A stretch of 13,390 nt of DNA. Source: CAYVZU01 sp964455935. GTDB taxonomy: Bacteria > Fibrobacterota > CAYVZU01. The notes beneath the pieces were generated by a model that saw only the letters and a list, made by a program, of their open reading frames with translations, ran no database searches and was not told the DNA's origin. The position numbers and the translations under genes are program-made. The stretch spans positions 1 through 13,390 of the forward strand of contig CAYVZU010000109.1 in assembly GCA_964455935.1 (NCBI GenBank), read 5' to 3'. Position 1 is the first letter of the stretch, and each line of letters opens with the position of its first letter. Below are positions 1 through 6,798 of this stretch, piece after piece.

Positions 1-188
1 AAGTGTCACCCACTTATGAGACCGTTTTGTGCTCATGAATTAGCTGGCGGAACACATTCTTCCCATGGTTCCAAGATCACGGTTGCCCGCCCACTTGTCC
101 ATTGCAGACCCCCATTGAAAGGCAGAATATTACATTCGTTATTGCACAAGCGGAATGTCAATATTTTACTAAACTCTATATCATTCTA

Positions 189-220
189 TATTCATAACGG
201 CCGCGGCCGGCTCATGAATA
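189..220 (-). terminator. Hairpin, possible end-of-operon terminator
   Basis: Perfect 7-base arms TATTCAT (189-195) and ATGAATA (214-220) enclose a 12-base palindrome CGGCCGCGGCCG (198-209). It sits about 115 bases past the tatD stop, where a terminator for the leftward operon would be useful. Read leftward it is followed by AT-rich sequence but not by a clean T run, so it is not a textbook intrinsic terminator. It could instead be a protein-binding palindrome or part of a mobile-element remnant. Confidence 0.35.
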
Positions 221-235
221 GGTGACTGACTTCGT

Positions 236-275
236 TTCCAGTTGAAATACGTATGCTGGAATCAACTGGGTCCAG
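236..275. repeat. Nested inverted repeats with CTGG/CCAG arms
   Basis: CCAGTTGA (238-245) is the exact reverse complement of TCAACTGG (262-269), giving an 8-base stem with a 16-base loop. An alternative 6-base stem TTCCAG (236-241) / CTGGAA (256-261) shares part of the same arm, and CTGGGTCCAG (266-275) is a third short inverted repeat. The arms are mutually exclusive, so the transcript could fold in more than one way. The position downstream of tatD suggests a 3' structure. Function unknown. Confidence 0.4.
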
Positions 276-334
276 TCCTTAGCGCGAGACCCACGGTTCA
301 AAACCGGAACTGCATTTGCGGAGCAACAAGACAA

Positions 335-1093
335 TTAAGTAAGGCCGAAGAACCTTTTGGCATTCTCCGTGGTGACGCGGGCGATCTCATCAGCAGGCTG
401 ACCCAGCCCCAAGGCCAGGCGTTTGCAGGTGTATTCGACAAATGCGGGCTCGTTTCGTTTTCCGCGGAAAGGCACGGGGGTCAGATAGGGCGCATCGGTC
501 TCGATCATGATTCGTTCGAGCGGGATCTTGCCCATCCAGGCAGGCCAGCCCTTTGGAAATGTCAGGTAACCGGCAAATGACAGATAATAGCCGGCCTCGA
601 CGATTTTCACGGCCACGTCCTCCGGCCCGGTATAGCAGTGGAAGACGGCTTTTTTCACCCCCAGAGCGCAGGCCCGGGCCAAGACTTCGGCTTCCGCGCC
701 CCGACTGTGAAAAATGATGGGCTTGCCCAAAATTCGCGCAAGGGCCATCATTTTTTCGAACAGCGAAAACTGGCTGTCGCGGTCCGAATAGTTCTTCACG
801 AAGTCCAGTCCAATTTCCCCAAATGCAATGCAGCGCGGATTGGCCAACTGCATCTTGAGCCAGTCGATGTCGTTGGGGCTGATTTTGCCTGCCTCGTGCG
901 GATGAAAGCCGAATGCGCTGAATACGTTGGAGTGATTGCGTGAAATTTCGGCGGAACGCTCGATGGTCTCGCGATCATAGCCCACGTCCACAAGGGTCTC
1001 AACCCCCGCGCGCAAAGCCCTTTCCACCGCGGCATCCACTTCCCCAATGAAGGCGCGGTCACAAAGATGGGTATGGCTGTCGAAGAGAAGCAT
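335..1093 (-). CDS. tatD: TatD-family metal-dependent hydrolase (DNase)
   Basis: A 252-residue TIM-barrel hydrolase of the TatD family, the usual family length. Members are cytoplasmic divalent-metal hydrolases, several of which are 3'-5' exonucleases. The metal-site motifs are all visible: DSHTHL with H7 and H9, FHPH at 63-66, GEIGLDF with E93, FHSRG with H129, FHCYTG with H152, and ETDAPYLTP with D200, then PFRGKRNEP and a C-terminal NAKRFFG. I chose the ATG at 1093 because it places the DSHTHL strand at the N-terminus as in the family. The reading frame is open upstream to a TTG at 1174, but that extension has no family similarity and runs through a repeat-bearing spacer. The Shine-Dalgarno is weak. 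It is the last gene of the leftward set, 119 bases after the YfcE-like gene. Exact substrate (DNA, RNA or other) cannot be told from sequence. Confidence 0.93.
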   Translation of the reverse strand: MLLFDSHTHLCDRAFIGEVDAAVERALRAGVETLVDVGYDRETIERSAEISRNHSNVFSAFGFHPHEAGKISPNDIDWLKMQLANPRCIAFGEIGLDFVKNYSDRDSQFSLFEKMMALARILGKPIIFHSRGAEAEVLARACALGVKKAVFHCYTGPEDVAVKIVEAGYYLSFAGYLTFPKGWPAWMGKIPLERIMIETDAPYLTPVPFRGKRNEPAFVEYTCKRLALGLGQPADEIARVTTENAKRFFGLT

Positions 1094-1110
1094 GGGAAAG
1101 ATTTCGAATA

Positions 1111-1182
1111 CCGGAATTGGACGAAACAGGATCGCCGGGACCTTATCCCGTAAACCCTCCCCGCAATCCCGCAATCCTGTCC
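1111..1182 (-). repeat. Degenerate dispersed repeat, copy A
   Basis: This 72-base element fills most of the spacer upstream of tatD. It has arms ACAGGAT (1126-1132) and ATCCTGT (1174-1180), which extend to a 10-base stem with one wobble, and an inner tandem GGATTGC-GGGATTGC when read leftward. Its tatD-proximal end, CCGGAATTGG-ACG on the plus strand (1111-1123), matches the end of a second copy at 8537. The element ends 17 bases before the tatD start. It may be a mobile repeat, a hairpin that shapes mRNA decay, or a regulatory leader. Confidence 0.55.
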
Positions 1183-1212
1183 ATTTTTGAAGAATTCACC
1201 TGAGGTTTCGGC

Positions 1213-1698
1213 TTAGTCCAGATCCACAATCGACGCGTCGCCCGAATCAAGGTCCAGCAGGGCCATGGTGGAACGTCCGCTGACCCAGCCGCAGCATTCC
1301 CCGGGGTTTACGACCGCCGGCTGGCCGGGGCGCAGCTCAATCCTATGAACATGGCCGTAGATCACAAAATCGTAATGGCCCGAAGATACGTAATCCTCAA
1401 GCAGATCCGGTTCATGCATCAGTAGAATTCGCTGGCCGCCGAGACTCAACGAATGCGGACCGCAATGGAGTTCATCTCCCGAACGAAGCGCCTTGCATAG
1501 GGCATCGTGATCGCCGTCGTTATTTCCAAACACGCCAATCAGGGGTACTTTGAGCCCATGCAGGGCTCGAATGGCAAACGGGGCGACGAAATCACCCGCG
1601 TGCAATACGGCCGCGCACTCCTCGCTGTTGGCCGTCTCAACCGCGCGGGCAATACGATCCAGCCGGTCGTGCGTATCGGAGAGAACCGCGATCTTCAT
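1213..1698 (-). CDS. YfcE/MJ0936-type metallophosphoesterase
   Basis: A 161-residue calcineurin-like phosphoesterase of the YfcE/MJ0936 class, cytoplasmic and metal-dependent. Family members hydrolyse phosphodiesters in vitro; physiological substrates are mostly unknown. The dimetal-site motifs occur in order: SDTHD with D8 and H10, HAGDF with D36, FGNND with N59, MHE with H95, and YGHVH with H116 and H118, followed by the typical NPGE (131-134). Length is normal for the family. The start at 1698 has a good AAGGA ribosome binding site that overlaps the rodZ stop codon, and only 5 bases separate the two genes, so they are almost certainly cotranscribed. The link with RodZ may be no more than operon convenience. 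The gene is sometimes annotated as a phosphodiesterase without a symbol. Confidence 0.92.
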   Translation of the reverse strand: MKIAVLSDTHDRLDRIARAVETANSEECAAVLHAGDFVAPFAIRALHGLKVPLIGVFGNNDGDHDALCKALRSGDELHCGPHSLSLGGQRILLMHEPDLLEDYVSSGHYDFVIYGHVHRIELRPGQPAVVNPGECCGWVSGRSTMALLDLDSGDASIVDLD

Positions 1699-1703
1699 GT
1701 TCC

Positions 1704-2609
1704 TTAATTAGGATCGGCGGAATCGGACGGGTTTGGATGGCCGCGGTCCTGGGGAAAGGTGCGGACCCATTCGGGCCATTCCATTCTGCGCGCGCCCCTG
1801 GCCGTGATGGCCAGCCGGGCAATGCCCCGTACAGTGGGAACCGCAAGCGGCTTGCCGCCGAGCGAGAGTTCGATCGATGAAGGCCTGCCCAAGGCGACAT
1901 GAAAGCTTGAAGAAGCCTGGAAGGTCCTGCGCTCTCCCCGGGCAATCACCTGTCTCCAGGGATCGGCTTTGTCGCTGTAAATTTTTACCCAGCAACTCTC
2001 GCCTTTGCACTCCAAGGTTAAAGCCAAAGCGCTGTCCTTGGCGCCGGACATGACCATGGAATCCGGCCTGGAGGTTAGACTGTCCTTGGCAGCCGCTTGC
2101 GGCGCAGCGGCCGGGGCGGCTTGGGCGACCCTGGTCGAGTCGGCAATAGCGGCGGGCTCCTCGCTGAGCAAGTCGGGGCGACTGCCCGAGCGAAGAAACG
2201 AAAGAGCGACGATCAGAACCGCGATACCGGCTACAATCGTCACGGGTTTCACCTTTGAGCGGCGGCTCAAAACCGTAAGGCCTCGCGTGGGCGTTTTTGC
2301 CGTCTCATGAATGACAGGCGCGGTTTCATGTTCGTATCGGCCCACGACATCGTTTGGATTCAGTTGCAGATATTTGGCGAACGAGCGAAGATAGATCCGC
2401 ACGTACGTTTCCGCCGGAAGCGCTCCGTAATCCCCCTCTTCCAGGGCATGCAGATAATCCAAGTTCAGTTTGGTATCACGGGCCACCTTCTCCAAAGCGA
2501 CACGTCTGGCCTCGCGCGTCCGCCGCAGATAGTCGTTCACTTTCTCGGTCGGCTGGGGCGCCGGTTGCGACGTTGGTTGGGGACCGGAACTATCCATTTG
2601 GAAATTCAT
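1704..2609 (-). CDS. rodZ: RodZ-like cell-shape protein (HTH + DUF4115)
   Basis: A 301-residue bitopic inner-membrane protein with RodZ architecture: a proline-rich N-terminal tail, a cytoplasmic helix-turn-helix domain (about 24-92, with YLRRTREARRVALEKVARDT and EEGDYGALPAETYVRIYLRSFAKYL-type sequence), a basic stretch RRSKVK just before one membrane segment (about 122-140), an Ala/Pro-rich linker, and a periplasmic beta domain like DUF4115 (about 195-280, including CKGESCWVKIYSDK and RGERRTF). In characterised rods, RodZ binds MreB and couples it to the elongasome. Two close cysteines (C201, C206) in the periplasmic domain could form a disulfide. The start overlaps the maf stop as ATGA (2606-2609), with GGGAGAG in a fitting Shine-Dalgarno position inside maf, so the two are translationally coupled. 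No mreB is in the window, so the role in shape is from family membership. Confidence 0.88.
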   Translation of the reverse strand: MNFQMDSSGPQPTSQPAPQPTEKVNDYLRRTREARRVALEKVARDTKLNLDYLHALEEGDYGALPAETYVRIYLRSFAKYLQLNPNDVVGRYEHETAPVIHETAKTPTRGLTVLSRRSKVKPVTIVAGIAVLIVALSFLRSGSRPDLLSEEPAAIADSTRVAQAAPAAAPQAAAKDSLTSRPDSMVMSGAKDSALALTLECKGESCWVKIYSDKADPWRQVIARGERRTFQASSSFHVALGRPSSIELSLGGKPLAVPTVRGIARLAITARGARRMEWPEWVRTFPQDRGHPNPSDSADPN

Positions 2610-3202
2610 GAGAATAACTCTCCCATTAAAGCAACGAATCGGGAAATGGGAAATCCGACCACGTTATAATAGCAGCCTTCAATGCTTTGCACAAACAGTC
2701 CGCCCTTGCCCTGGATTCCATAGGAGCCTGCTTTATCCAGGGGTTCACCAGTTTCAACATACCATCGTATCTCTTCTTGCGATGCGTGCCGAAACGATAC
2801 CCATGTCGTTTCCACCGCGGATCGTAGAACCGTTCCACCGCGGGCCAGCGCAATTCCCGAACAAACCCGATGCCGGCGCCCATTAAGCAGGCCGAGCATC
2901 TTCAACGCTTCGGACTTATCGCGCGGCTTTCCCAGGCAGCGCTTTCCAGCAACCACAACAGTGTCGCAGCCGACCACAACCGGATCAGGAATCCGCAAGG
3001 ATACTTCAAGAGCTTTGGCCGCCGCCAGCTTCCGCGCAACGGTTTCGGGCGGGGCATTTTTGTCAAGTTCCTCGCCAACCCGGCTTTGGATTTTCTTGAA
3101 CGGTATCCCAAACTGGCGTAGAAGAGCCGCGCGCCGGGGCGATCCGGAAGCCAAAACTAGTTTTCCGGGCCATCGAACACCGGGCCAACGCAAATACTGC
3201 AT
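2606..3202 (-). CDS. maf: Maf-like nucleotide pyrophosphatase (YhdE type)
   Basis: A 198-residue Maf/YhdE nucleoside triphosphate pyrophosphatase, a cytoplasmic enzyme that hydrolyses non-canonical or surplus nucleotides. Visible motifs: LASGSPRR (17-24), the substrate-loop signature; GCDTVV with the catalytic aspartate D80; LGKP (90-93); GRRHRVCSG (108-116); and GEPLDKAGSYGIQGKGG (152-168), followed by GCYYNVVGFP. The DKAGSYGIQG version is the form seen in the dTTP/UTP-preferring YhdE branch rather than the YceF branch. The first ~14 residues are extra compared with typical members. The ATG at 3202 has no ribosome binding site but sits right after an AT-rich TATATTT stretch, which might be a promoter element giving a very short leader. 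A hairpin lies just upstream, so maf may begin a new transcription unit with rodZ and the YfcE-like gene. Confidence 0.92.
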   Translation of the reverse strand: MQYLRWPGVRWPGKLVLASGSPRRAALLRQFGIPFKKIQSRVGEELDKNAPPETVARKLAAAKALEVSLRIPDPVVVGCDTVVVAGKRCLGKPRDKSEALKMLGLLNGRRHRVCSGIALARGGTVLRSAVETTWVSFRHASQEEIRWYVETGEPLDKAGSYGIQGKGGLFVQSIEGCYYNVVGFPISRFVALMGELFS

Positions 3203-3217
3203 AAATATACAATTGTG

Positions 3218-3238
3218 ACCGGCCGCTCTCAGGCCGGC
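3218..3238 (-). terminator. GC-rich hairpin between barrel gene and maf
   Basis: Read leftward, GCCGGCC, a 7-base loop and GGCCGGT form a 6-base perfect stem plus one G-T pair. It fills the 45-base spacer that follows the stop of the outer-membrane barrel gene and precedes maf. The sequence after it is AT-rich (TTGTATATTT) but lacks a solid T run. Its position fits partial termination or 3'-end protection of the upstream mRNA. Confidence 0.45.
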
Positions 3239-3247
3239 GCGCCCCGG

Positions 3248-4372
3248 CTACAAGCCGATCCGCAAGGCAAGAAGATAGCTGCGATCCCGCAGATGCCCCG
3301 CGTATTCTCCCAGTTCCTTGCTGTAATCCGTAAACTCAATATGAAAAAGCATGAAACGAGCCGCAAATCCCCATGTGGGATAGCCTTGGTTGAATCCGGC
3401 GCGCAAAGCGCCCAGAGGAAGCTCCATTTCGGCACCCAGGTGCACCTTGGTCCAAAAATCCCCGCCTCCACCCAAGTCCGCTACATCCCCGGCCAGGACA
3501 AAACGCTCGACTAGGCCGCGGCGGACAAATTGGGAAACCCAATACGCGGCGCCCACGTTGAACCGACGATCGAGATCGTCATCGCCCAGCGTGCCCCAGA
3601 CATTATCGATCGTCAGACCCAGGCGAAGGAGGCCCGCATGGTAAATCGCACCTGCGTCGAGTGCCAGGCCGTTGCGGCCATCCTCATTCAAATCAAGGGT
3701 ATCCTGGCCGTTGTCGAACACATCGCCGATCACAAAGTTGCCGAGATCGTCCCCGAACAGGTCGCCAATGACGATATCCCCGATGTTTTCGCCCCAAACC
3801 AGCGTTTGCGGCGCCTGGAGGCGATAAATGTAGTCTGCGCTCAAACCCAGCGACAGGGCGTGCAGCACGCGTTTGCTGAAGGCGGCCGTAATCACCAAAT
3901 CCGTCTGGGATTGATACGTGAGCTTTGGCTGATAAAGGCCCATGTCGTAGACAGCGTCCAGCCACGAAACTCCGTAGATGCCAACGCCCATATTGCGAAA
4001 TACGAGGTCCGCCTCGGGCAGAACCGTATTGCGGATATGCTCACCCTCGACTTTCTGGAGCTCTTCGACAAAGGTTCGGTCCACCTGGCCCGGGTTGCCG
4101 AAATGCGCCAGCCGCGTGCCCGTCAGCAGGCTGAGAAACAATGTGTTGGGGTCATAGTCCAGGGCCAGCGCAGGCAGACTGAACGAGATTCCTTCTTTGA
4201 AAACATTGAGTCCCGCCGGGTTGGAGTAGAGGGCTGTGCGGTCATCGGCCACCGCCACGCAAGCGCCGCCCATGCCCAGGGCCCGAGCGGTCGTGTATTG
4301 GGGGCCTTGGACCGTTGCCGCCAAAGCGCCGGTCGTGATAAGGCCAAGTGAGAAAAGGGCGATGGTTTTCAT
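3248..4372 (-). CDS. PorV/UPF0164-like outer-membrane barrel protein
   Basis: A 374-residue exported protein. Residues 1-18 form a signal peptide ending in TGALA, with cleavage likely before ATVQG. The mature N-terminus carries ARALGMGGACVAVADD and ALYSNPAGL (29-55), the hallmark of the PorV/PorQ, TraF-like and FadL-related barrel families in Bacteroidetes, Fibrobacteres, spirochaetes and relatives. The rest has many alternating beta strands, ending in a short strand LLALRIGL like barrel C-termini. An Asp/Gly-rich stretch (about 195-240, IGDIVIGDLFGDDLGNFVIGDVFDNGQDTLD) looks like an extended loop or calcium-binding segment. Homologues act as porins, type IX secretion shuttles or unknown surface proteins; which applies here is open. 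The start overlaps the stop of the lipoprotein gene as ATGA (4369-4372), so the pair is translationally coupled and may form one complex. Confidence 0.75.
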   Translation of the reverse strand: MKTIALFSLGLITTGALAATVQGPQYTTARALGMGGACVAVADDRTALYSNPAGLNVFKEGISFSLPALALDYDPNTLFLSLLTGTRLAHFGNPGQVDRTFVEELQKVEGEHIRNTVLPEADLVFRNMGVGIYGVSWLDAVYDMGLYQPKLTYQSQTDLVITAAFSKRVLHALSLGLSADYIYRLQAPQTLVWGENIGDIVIGDLFGDDLGNFVIGDVFDNGQDTLDLNEDGRNGLALDAGAIYHAGLLRLGLTIDNVWGTLGDDDLDRRFNVGAAYWVSQFVRRGLVERFVLAGDVADLGGGGDFWTKVHLGAEMELPLGALRAGFNQGYPTWGFAARFMLFHIEFTDYSKELGEYAGHLRDRSYLLALRIGL

Positions 4373-5184
4373 TGTGCACCTCGCTTACTCGAGCCATAGC
4401 GCGGGAGATCTTCGGTAAATTCGATGGCAGTCGTGTCCAGATATCGCCGAAAATCGGCAGAGCCCGTTGAATCAAAACGCGTCGGCTTAATGCTGTCGAT
4501 GTAGGGCCTGGCCAGGCTGAAATACGTTCGGGCTCGATCCACGGCAGGCTCAGCCACCGCCGCACTGACGCCGGCCGAGACCCGCAGAGCAAACCCGGTA
4601 TCGCCCAGCATGAAACGAAGGCCCGCTCCGGCCAGCGAATCGACACTGTCAATGACCGCGTTTGTATCCAGATCGAAAAGGGTGGTCATGCCCAGCACTT
4701 CGCAGGAGATCACATAATCGAGATAGAGGTGAAAGAAAGCATACGTCGAATCCAATACAATACTGGTGCCCGGCGCCTTGCCGCTACGCAGGATTTCCAA
4801 ATTCTCCAGCGCAATCAGGTTGGCCTGGAGAATCGAGTCTTTTCGCGCGTATTTGAGATTGGTGAAGGGCATGGCCGATGTGTCGGTGCGGGTGGTATCG
4901 GCGATGGCCAGTACCGATCCTCGCACCTCGGAAATGGCGGACTGGTATTTCCAGAGCGCGATCTGGGCCCGAAGATAATAGGCCTCCGATAGCGAGGAGT
5001 CGAGCGACAGCGCGCCCGAAACATCGTCCTCGGCGCGCGCGTATTCGCGGTCAGCCAGATAACTCTTGGCCCGCTCCAGACGTCCCTGCGCCGAAAGGCC
5101 TCTGTCGTCCGTAAGCGGCGCAAACAGGTTTTTGCATTGCGAAACGAGGAGAAGCATAACCAGCAGTCCCCATAGCCGCTTCAT
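4369..5184 (-). CDS. Probable TPR lipoprotein
   Basis: A 271-residue envelope protein of no firmly recognised family. The N-terminus MKRLWGLLVMLLLVSQC is a lipoprotein-type signal; the lipidated cysteine would be C17, but glutamine at -1 is unusual in a lipobox. Residues about 33-80 read as a TPR-like helical pair (GRLERAKSYLADREYARAEDD, then a SEAYYLRAQIALWKY helix); the rest looks alpha-helical and soluble. The ATG at 5184 was chosen over a longer frame (to 5379) because it has a strong AAGGAAGGGG ribosome binding site and begins the signal peptide; the extension overlaps the upstream gene and has no sense. Coupled through ATGA to the outer-membrane barrel gene, it may be its periplasmic partner or assembly factor, as TPR lipoproteins are for other outer-membrane machines. 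Confidence 0.7.
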   Translation of the reverse strand: MKRLWGLLVMLLLVSQCKNLFAPLTDDRGLSAQGRLERAKSYLADREYARAEDDVSGALSLDSSLSEAYYLRAQIALWKYQSAISEVRGSVLAIADTTRTDTSAMPFTNLKYARKDSILQANLIALENLEILRSGKAPGTSIVLDSTYAFFHLYLDYVISCEVLGMTTLFDLDTNAVIDSVDSLAGAGLRFMLGDTGFALRVSAGVSAAVAEPAVDRARTYFSLARPYIDSIKPTRFDSTGSADFRRYLDTTAIEFTEDLPRYGSSKRGAQ

Positions 5185-5254
5185 GAAATACCCCTTCCTT
5201 TTATTCCAGAGTGCCTGTATCCTGCCATGCGTCGACACAAACCGGCGCGCGCGT

Positions 5255-6238
5255 TCACGCAAGCTCGATCTGCGACAAATCGCCCACATTGAATTTCTTT
5301 CGTTTGCCAAAAATGGCCGCGCCGTGGCCCACCAGCGATTCGTGCAGCAGAAGACTGCGAACCTCGGCGCCTTCGCCAATCAACGAATCGGAAATAATCG
5401 AGTTAAGGATACGGGCTTGCGGACCCACCGAGACATGCGGCCCCAGAATGGAATTGCGGATCCGGGCCGTGGGATCGACATACACCGGAGGAATTATCAC
5501 GCACTCGGGAAAATGCCTCGCGCCCAACCGATGATAATCGCGCTCGAGCAGAAAGCGATTCGTCTGGAGGAGGGTTTCCGGCTTGCCGCAATCGTACCAG
5601 CCTTCGATGGGAAAGACGCGCATTGGATAGCCCTGTTCGAGCATGAGCTGCAAGGCATCTGTAAGCTGGTATTCGGAATGCGAGGTCTGGCCTTGTTTAA
5701 TGATGGTGCCCAAGGCTTTCTTTAAACCAACGGAATCCCGCAGATAATAGATGCCCACCAGGGCGAGATTGCTGATTAGGGTCTGGGGTTTCTCAACAAG
5801 CCGAAGGATCTTCTTGCTTTTGACCACGGCCACGCCAAAGCGCGAAGGGTCCTTAACGCGTTTGACGCCCAGTGCGTTGCCGCCCGAAGAAATCAATTCC
5901 GAAAGATCGGCGTCAAAAATCGTGTCGCCCAAAATGATCATCACGGGCTCGCGGTCGAAATGGGGAACCGCCTGGTAAACGGCATGCCCAAGACCCAGCA
6001 ATTCCTTCTGGCGCACAAAGCGGGATTTGATCCGATAATTCTTGCGCACATAATCCTGAATCATTTCACCCATGTATCCGGTGACGAAAATGGTCTCGCT
6101 GACGGGAATTTTTGCCAGGGCATCCAGAATGTGGCCCAGAATCGGCTTGCCTGCCACAGGCAGCAGCACCTTGGGCCGCGTGAAAGTGTGCGGCCGAAGC
6201 CGGTTTCCAAATCCTGCGACAGGGACAATAGCCTTCAT
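5255..6238 (-). CDS. Sugar-1-phosphate nucleotidylyltransferase with beta-helix tail
   Basis: A 327-residue NTP-transferase of the RmlA/GlmU/GalU fold that would activate a sugar-1-phosphate to an NDP-sugar. The N-terminal signature GFGNRLRPHTFTRPKVLLPV (9-28) holds the nucleotide-binding loop and catalytic Arg/Lys. Further matches are GDTIFD (104-109, metal-binding Asp), the EKP motif (149-151) and GWYDCGKPETLL (213-224). From about 245 the sequence turns into hexapeptide-like repeats (VYVDPTARIRNSILGPHVSVG, then ILNSIISDSLIGEGAEV), a left-handed beta-helix as in long-form thymidylyltransferase-like proteins. I see no certain acetyltransferase active site, so the tail is probably regulatory or for oligomerisation. 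The ATG at 6238 has an AAGGA binding site. Which sugar and nucleotide it uses cannot be read from sequence. It may supply an NDP-sugar for surface polysaccharide or for glycosylating envelope or pilin proteins; the neighbours do not settle it. Confidence 0.9.
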   Translation of the reverse strand: MKAIVPVAGFGNRLRPHTFTRPKVLLPVAGKPILGHILDALAKIPVSETIFVTGYMGEMIQDYVRKNYRIKSRFVRQKELLGLGHAVYQAVPHFDREPVMIILGDTIFDADLSELISSGGNALGVKRVKDPSRFGVAVVKSKKILRLVEKPQTLISNLALVGIYYLRDSVGLKKALGTIIKQGQTSHSEYQLTDALQLMLEQGYPMRVFPIEGWYDCGKPETLLQTNRFLLERDYHRLGARHFPECVIIPPVYVDPTARIRNSILGPHVSVGPQARILNSIISDSLIGEGAEVRSLLLHESLVGHGAAIFGKRKKFNVGDLSQIELA

Positions 6239-6318
6239 AGTATCCTTACTGAAGCTTCAAAATAAATCCACCGAAGCAGGGGGGCAAGGGCAAAGGTGCG
6301 TTGGGCGCCCACAGGTCC

Positions 6319-6798
6319 TTACTGGCCCATCCGGTTCCCTCCGAGCCATTCCAGCGTCTTACCATTGCGCACCAGGCGGCAATGCCACTGGATAAAGGCG
6401 GATTTGGTGTACGGGGCGGGCATCAGGACCGTCACTGAGACCATCTTGAATATGGCTTTGTTGAGCGCCAACGGCCTGCCCTGCAATACAAATTGATCAC
6501 CGGTGTTTTCAATAACCCGGCAACTGCCCTTTTGGTACAATTCCAGTTTGTCACCCGAGGCCTTCACCGAATCCGCATTGGCCGTTTCACGACGGAGCGT
6601 CTTCTCAATTCCGGTTGCCATGCCAACCATTTCACTTTGGTTGCTCCACTTGAACATCAGCTTCTGCGCGAAAACGTAGGTGCTAAGAATCGCAGTCACC
6701 GCAATGCCGGTAATCACCAAGGCCGTCATTAATTCCACAAGGGTCACACCAGATTGACCAGGAATCCGCCCCTTACTGCGGTTTCGCATCATCATCAT
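6319..6798 (-). CDS. Type IV pilin-like pseudopilin (PilW/GspJ-like)
   Basis: A pseudopilin of about 159 residues. The leader is short and basic (MMMMRNRSKGRIPGQSG), with prepilin peptidase cleavage after the glycine of QSG|VTLVEL; glutamate +5 is present and a hydrophobic helix of about 20 residues follows (MTALVITGIAVTAILSTYVF). The remaining ~125 residues would be the beta-rich globular head. It probably sits in the inner membrane until assembled into a pseudopilus. The start is striking: four ATG codons in tandem (6798, 6795, 6792, 6789) after AGAGGTG; spacing favours the second or third. They overlap the end of the upstream pseudopilin gene by 26 bases, where the same bases encode four aspartates. 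A longer frame exists upstream but is antisense-like in composition and would put the leader at an impossible length. Minor-pilin type (GspJ/PilW) is inferred from gene order. Confidence 0.82.
   Translation of the reverse strand: MMMMRNRSKGRIPGQSGVTLVELMTALVITGIAVTAILSTYVFAQKLMFKWSNQSEMVGMATGIEKTLRRETANADSVKASGDKLELYQKGSCRVIENTGDQFVLQGRPLALNKAIFKMVSVTVLMPAPYTKSAFIQWHCRLVRNGKTLEWLGGNRMGQ

Larger units (their letters stand above)
1..334. other. Gene-free left edge with inverted repeats
   Basis: I see no convincing gene here. The small open frames that cross it have no recognisable protein family and no good ribosome binding site. The stretch from about 125 to 200 is clearly more AT-rich than the genes beside it. 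It lies downstream of the tatD stop codon, so it should hold the end of the leftward operon. It contains an inverted repeat with a GC-rich core (189-220) and a second cluster of CTGG/CCAG repeats (236-275). The first 40 bases loosely resemble the ends of some insertion sequences (TGTCACCC at 4-11, then a TGAGACCGTTTTG stretch), but no transposase is present, so this stays a suspicion. Confidence 0.5.

Noticed and set aside
288..318. Possible tRNA T-arm (GGTTCAAAACC)
   Set aside because: Only three base pairs form around the TTCAAAA loop and no acceptor, D or anticodon arm can be fitted around it.
1094..1174. Longer TatD start at TTG 1174
   Set aside because: The extension would be 27 residues with no family similarity, encoded by a spacer that carries a repeat. 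The ATG at 1093 places the metal-binding DSHTHL at the usual position.
3530..4351. Plus-strand open frame of 273 codons opposite the barrel gene
   Set aside because: The minus strand has a signal peptide, a family signature and coupled translation. The plus frame has none of these.
5185..5379. Longer start of the TPR lipoprotein
   Set aside because: It overlaps the nucleotidylyltransferase gene and would bury the signal peptide. A strong ribosome binding site precedes the ATG at 5184.
6239..6318. Spacer between nucleotidylyltransferase and PilW-like genes as a terminator
   Set aside because: It contains the 10-base palindrome TGGGCGCCCA (6302-6311), but this has no loop and no T run, and I could not support a terminator.
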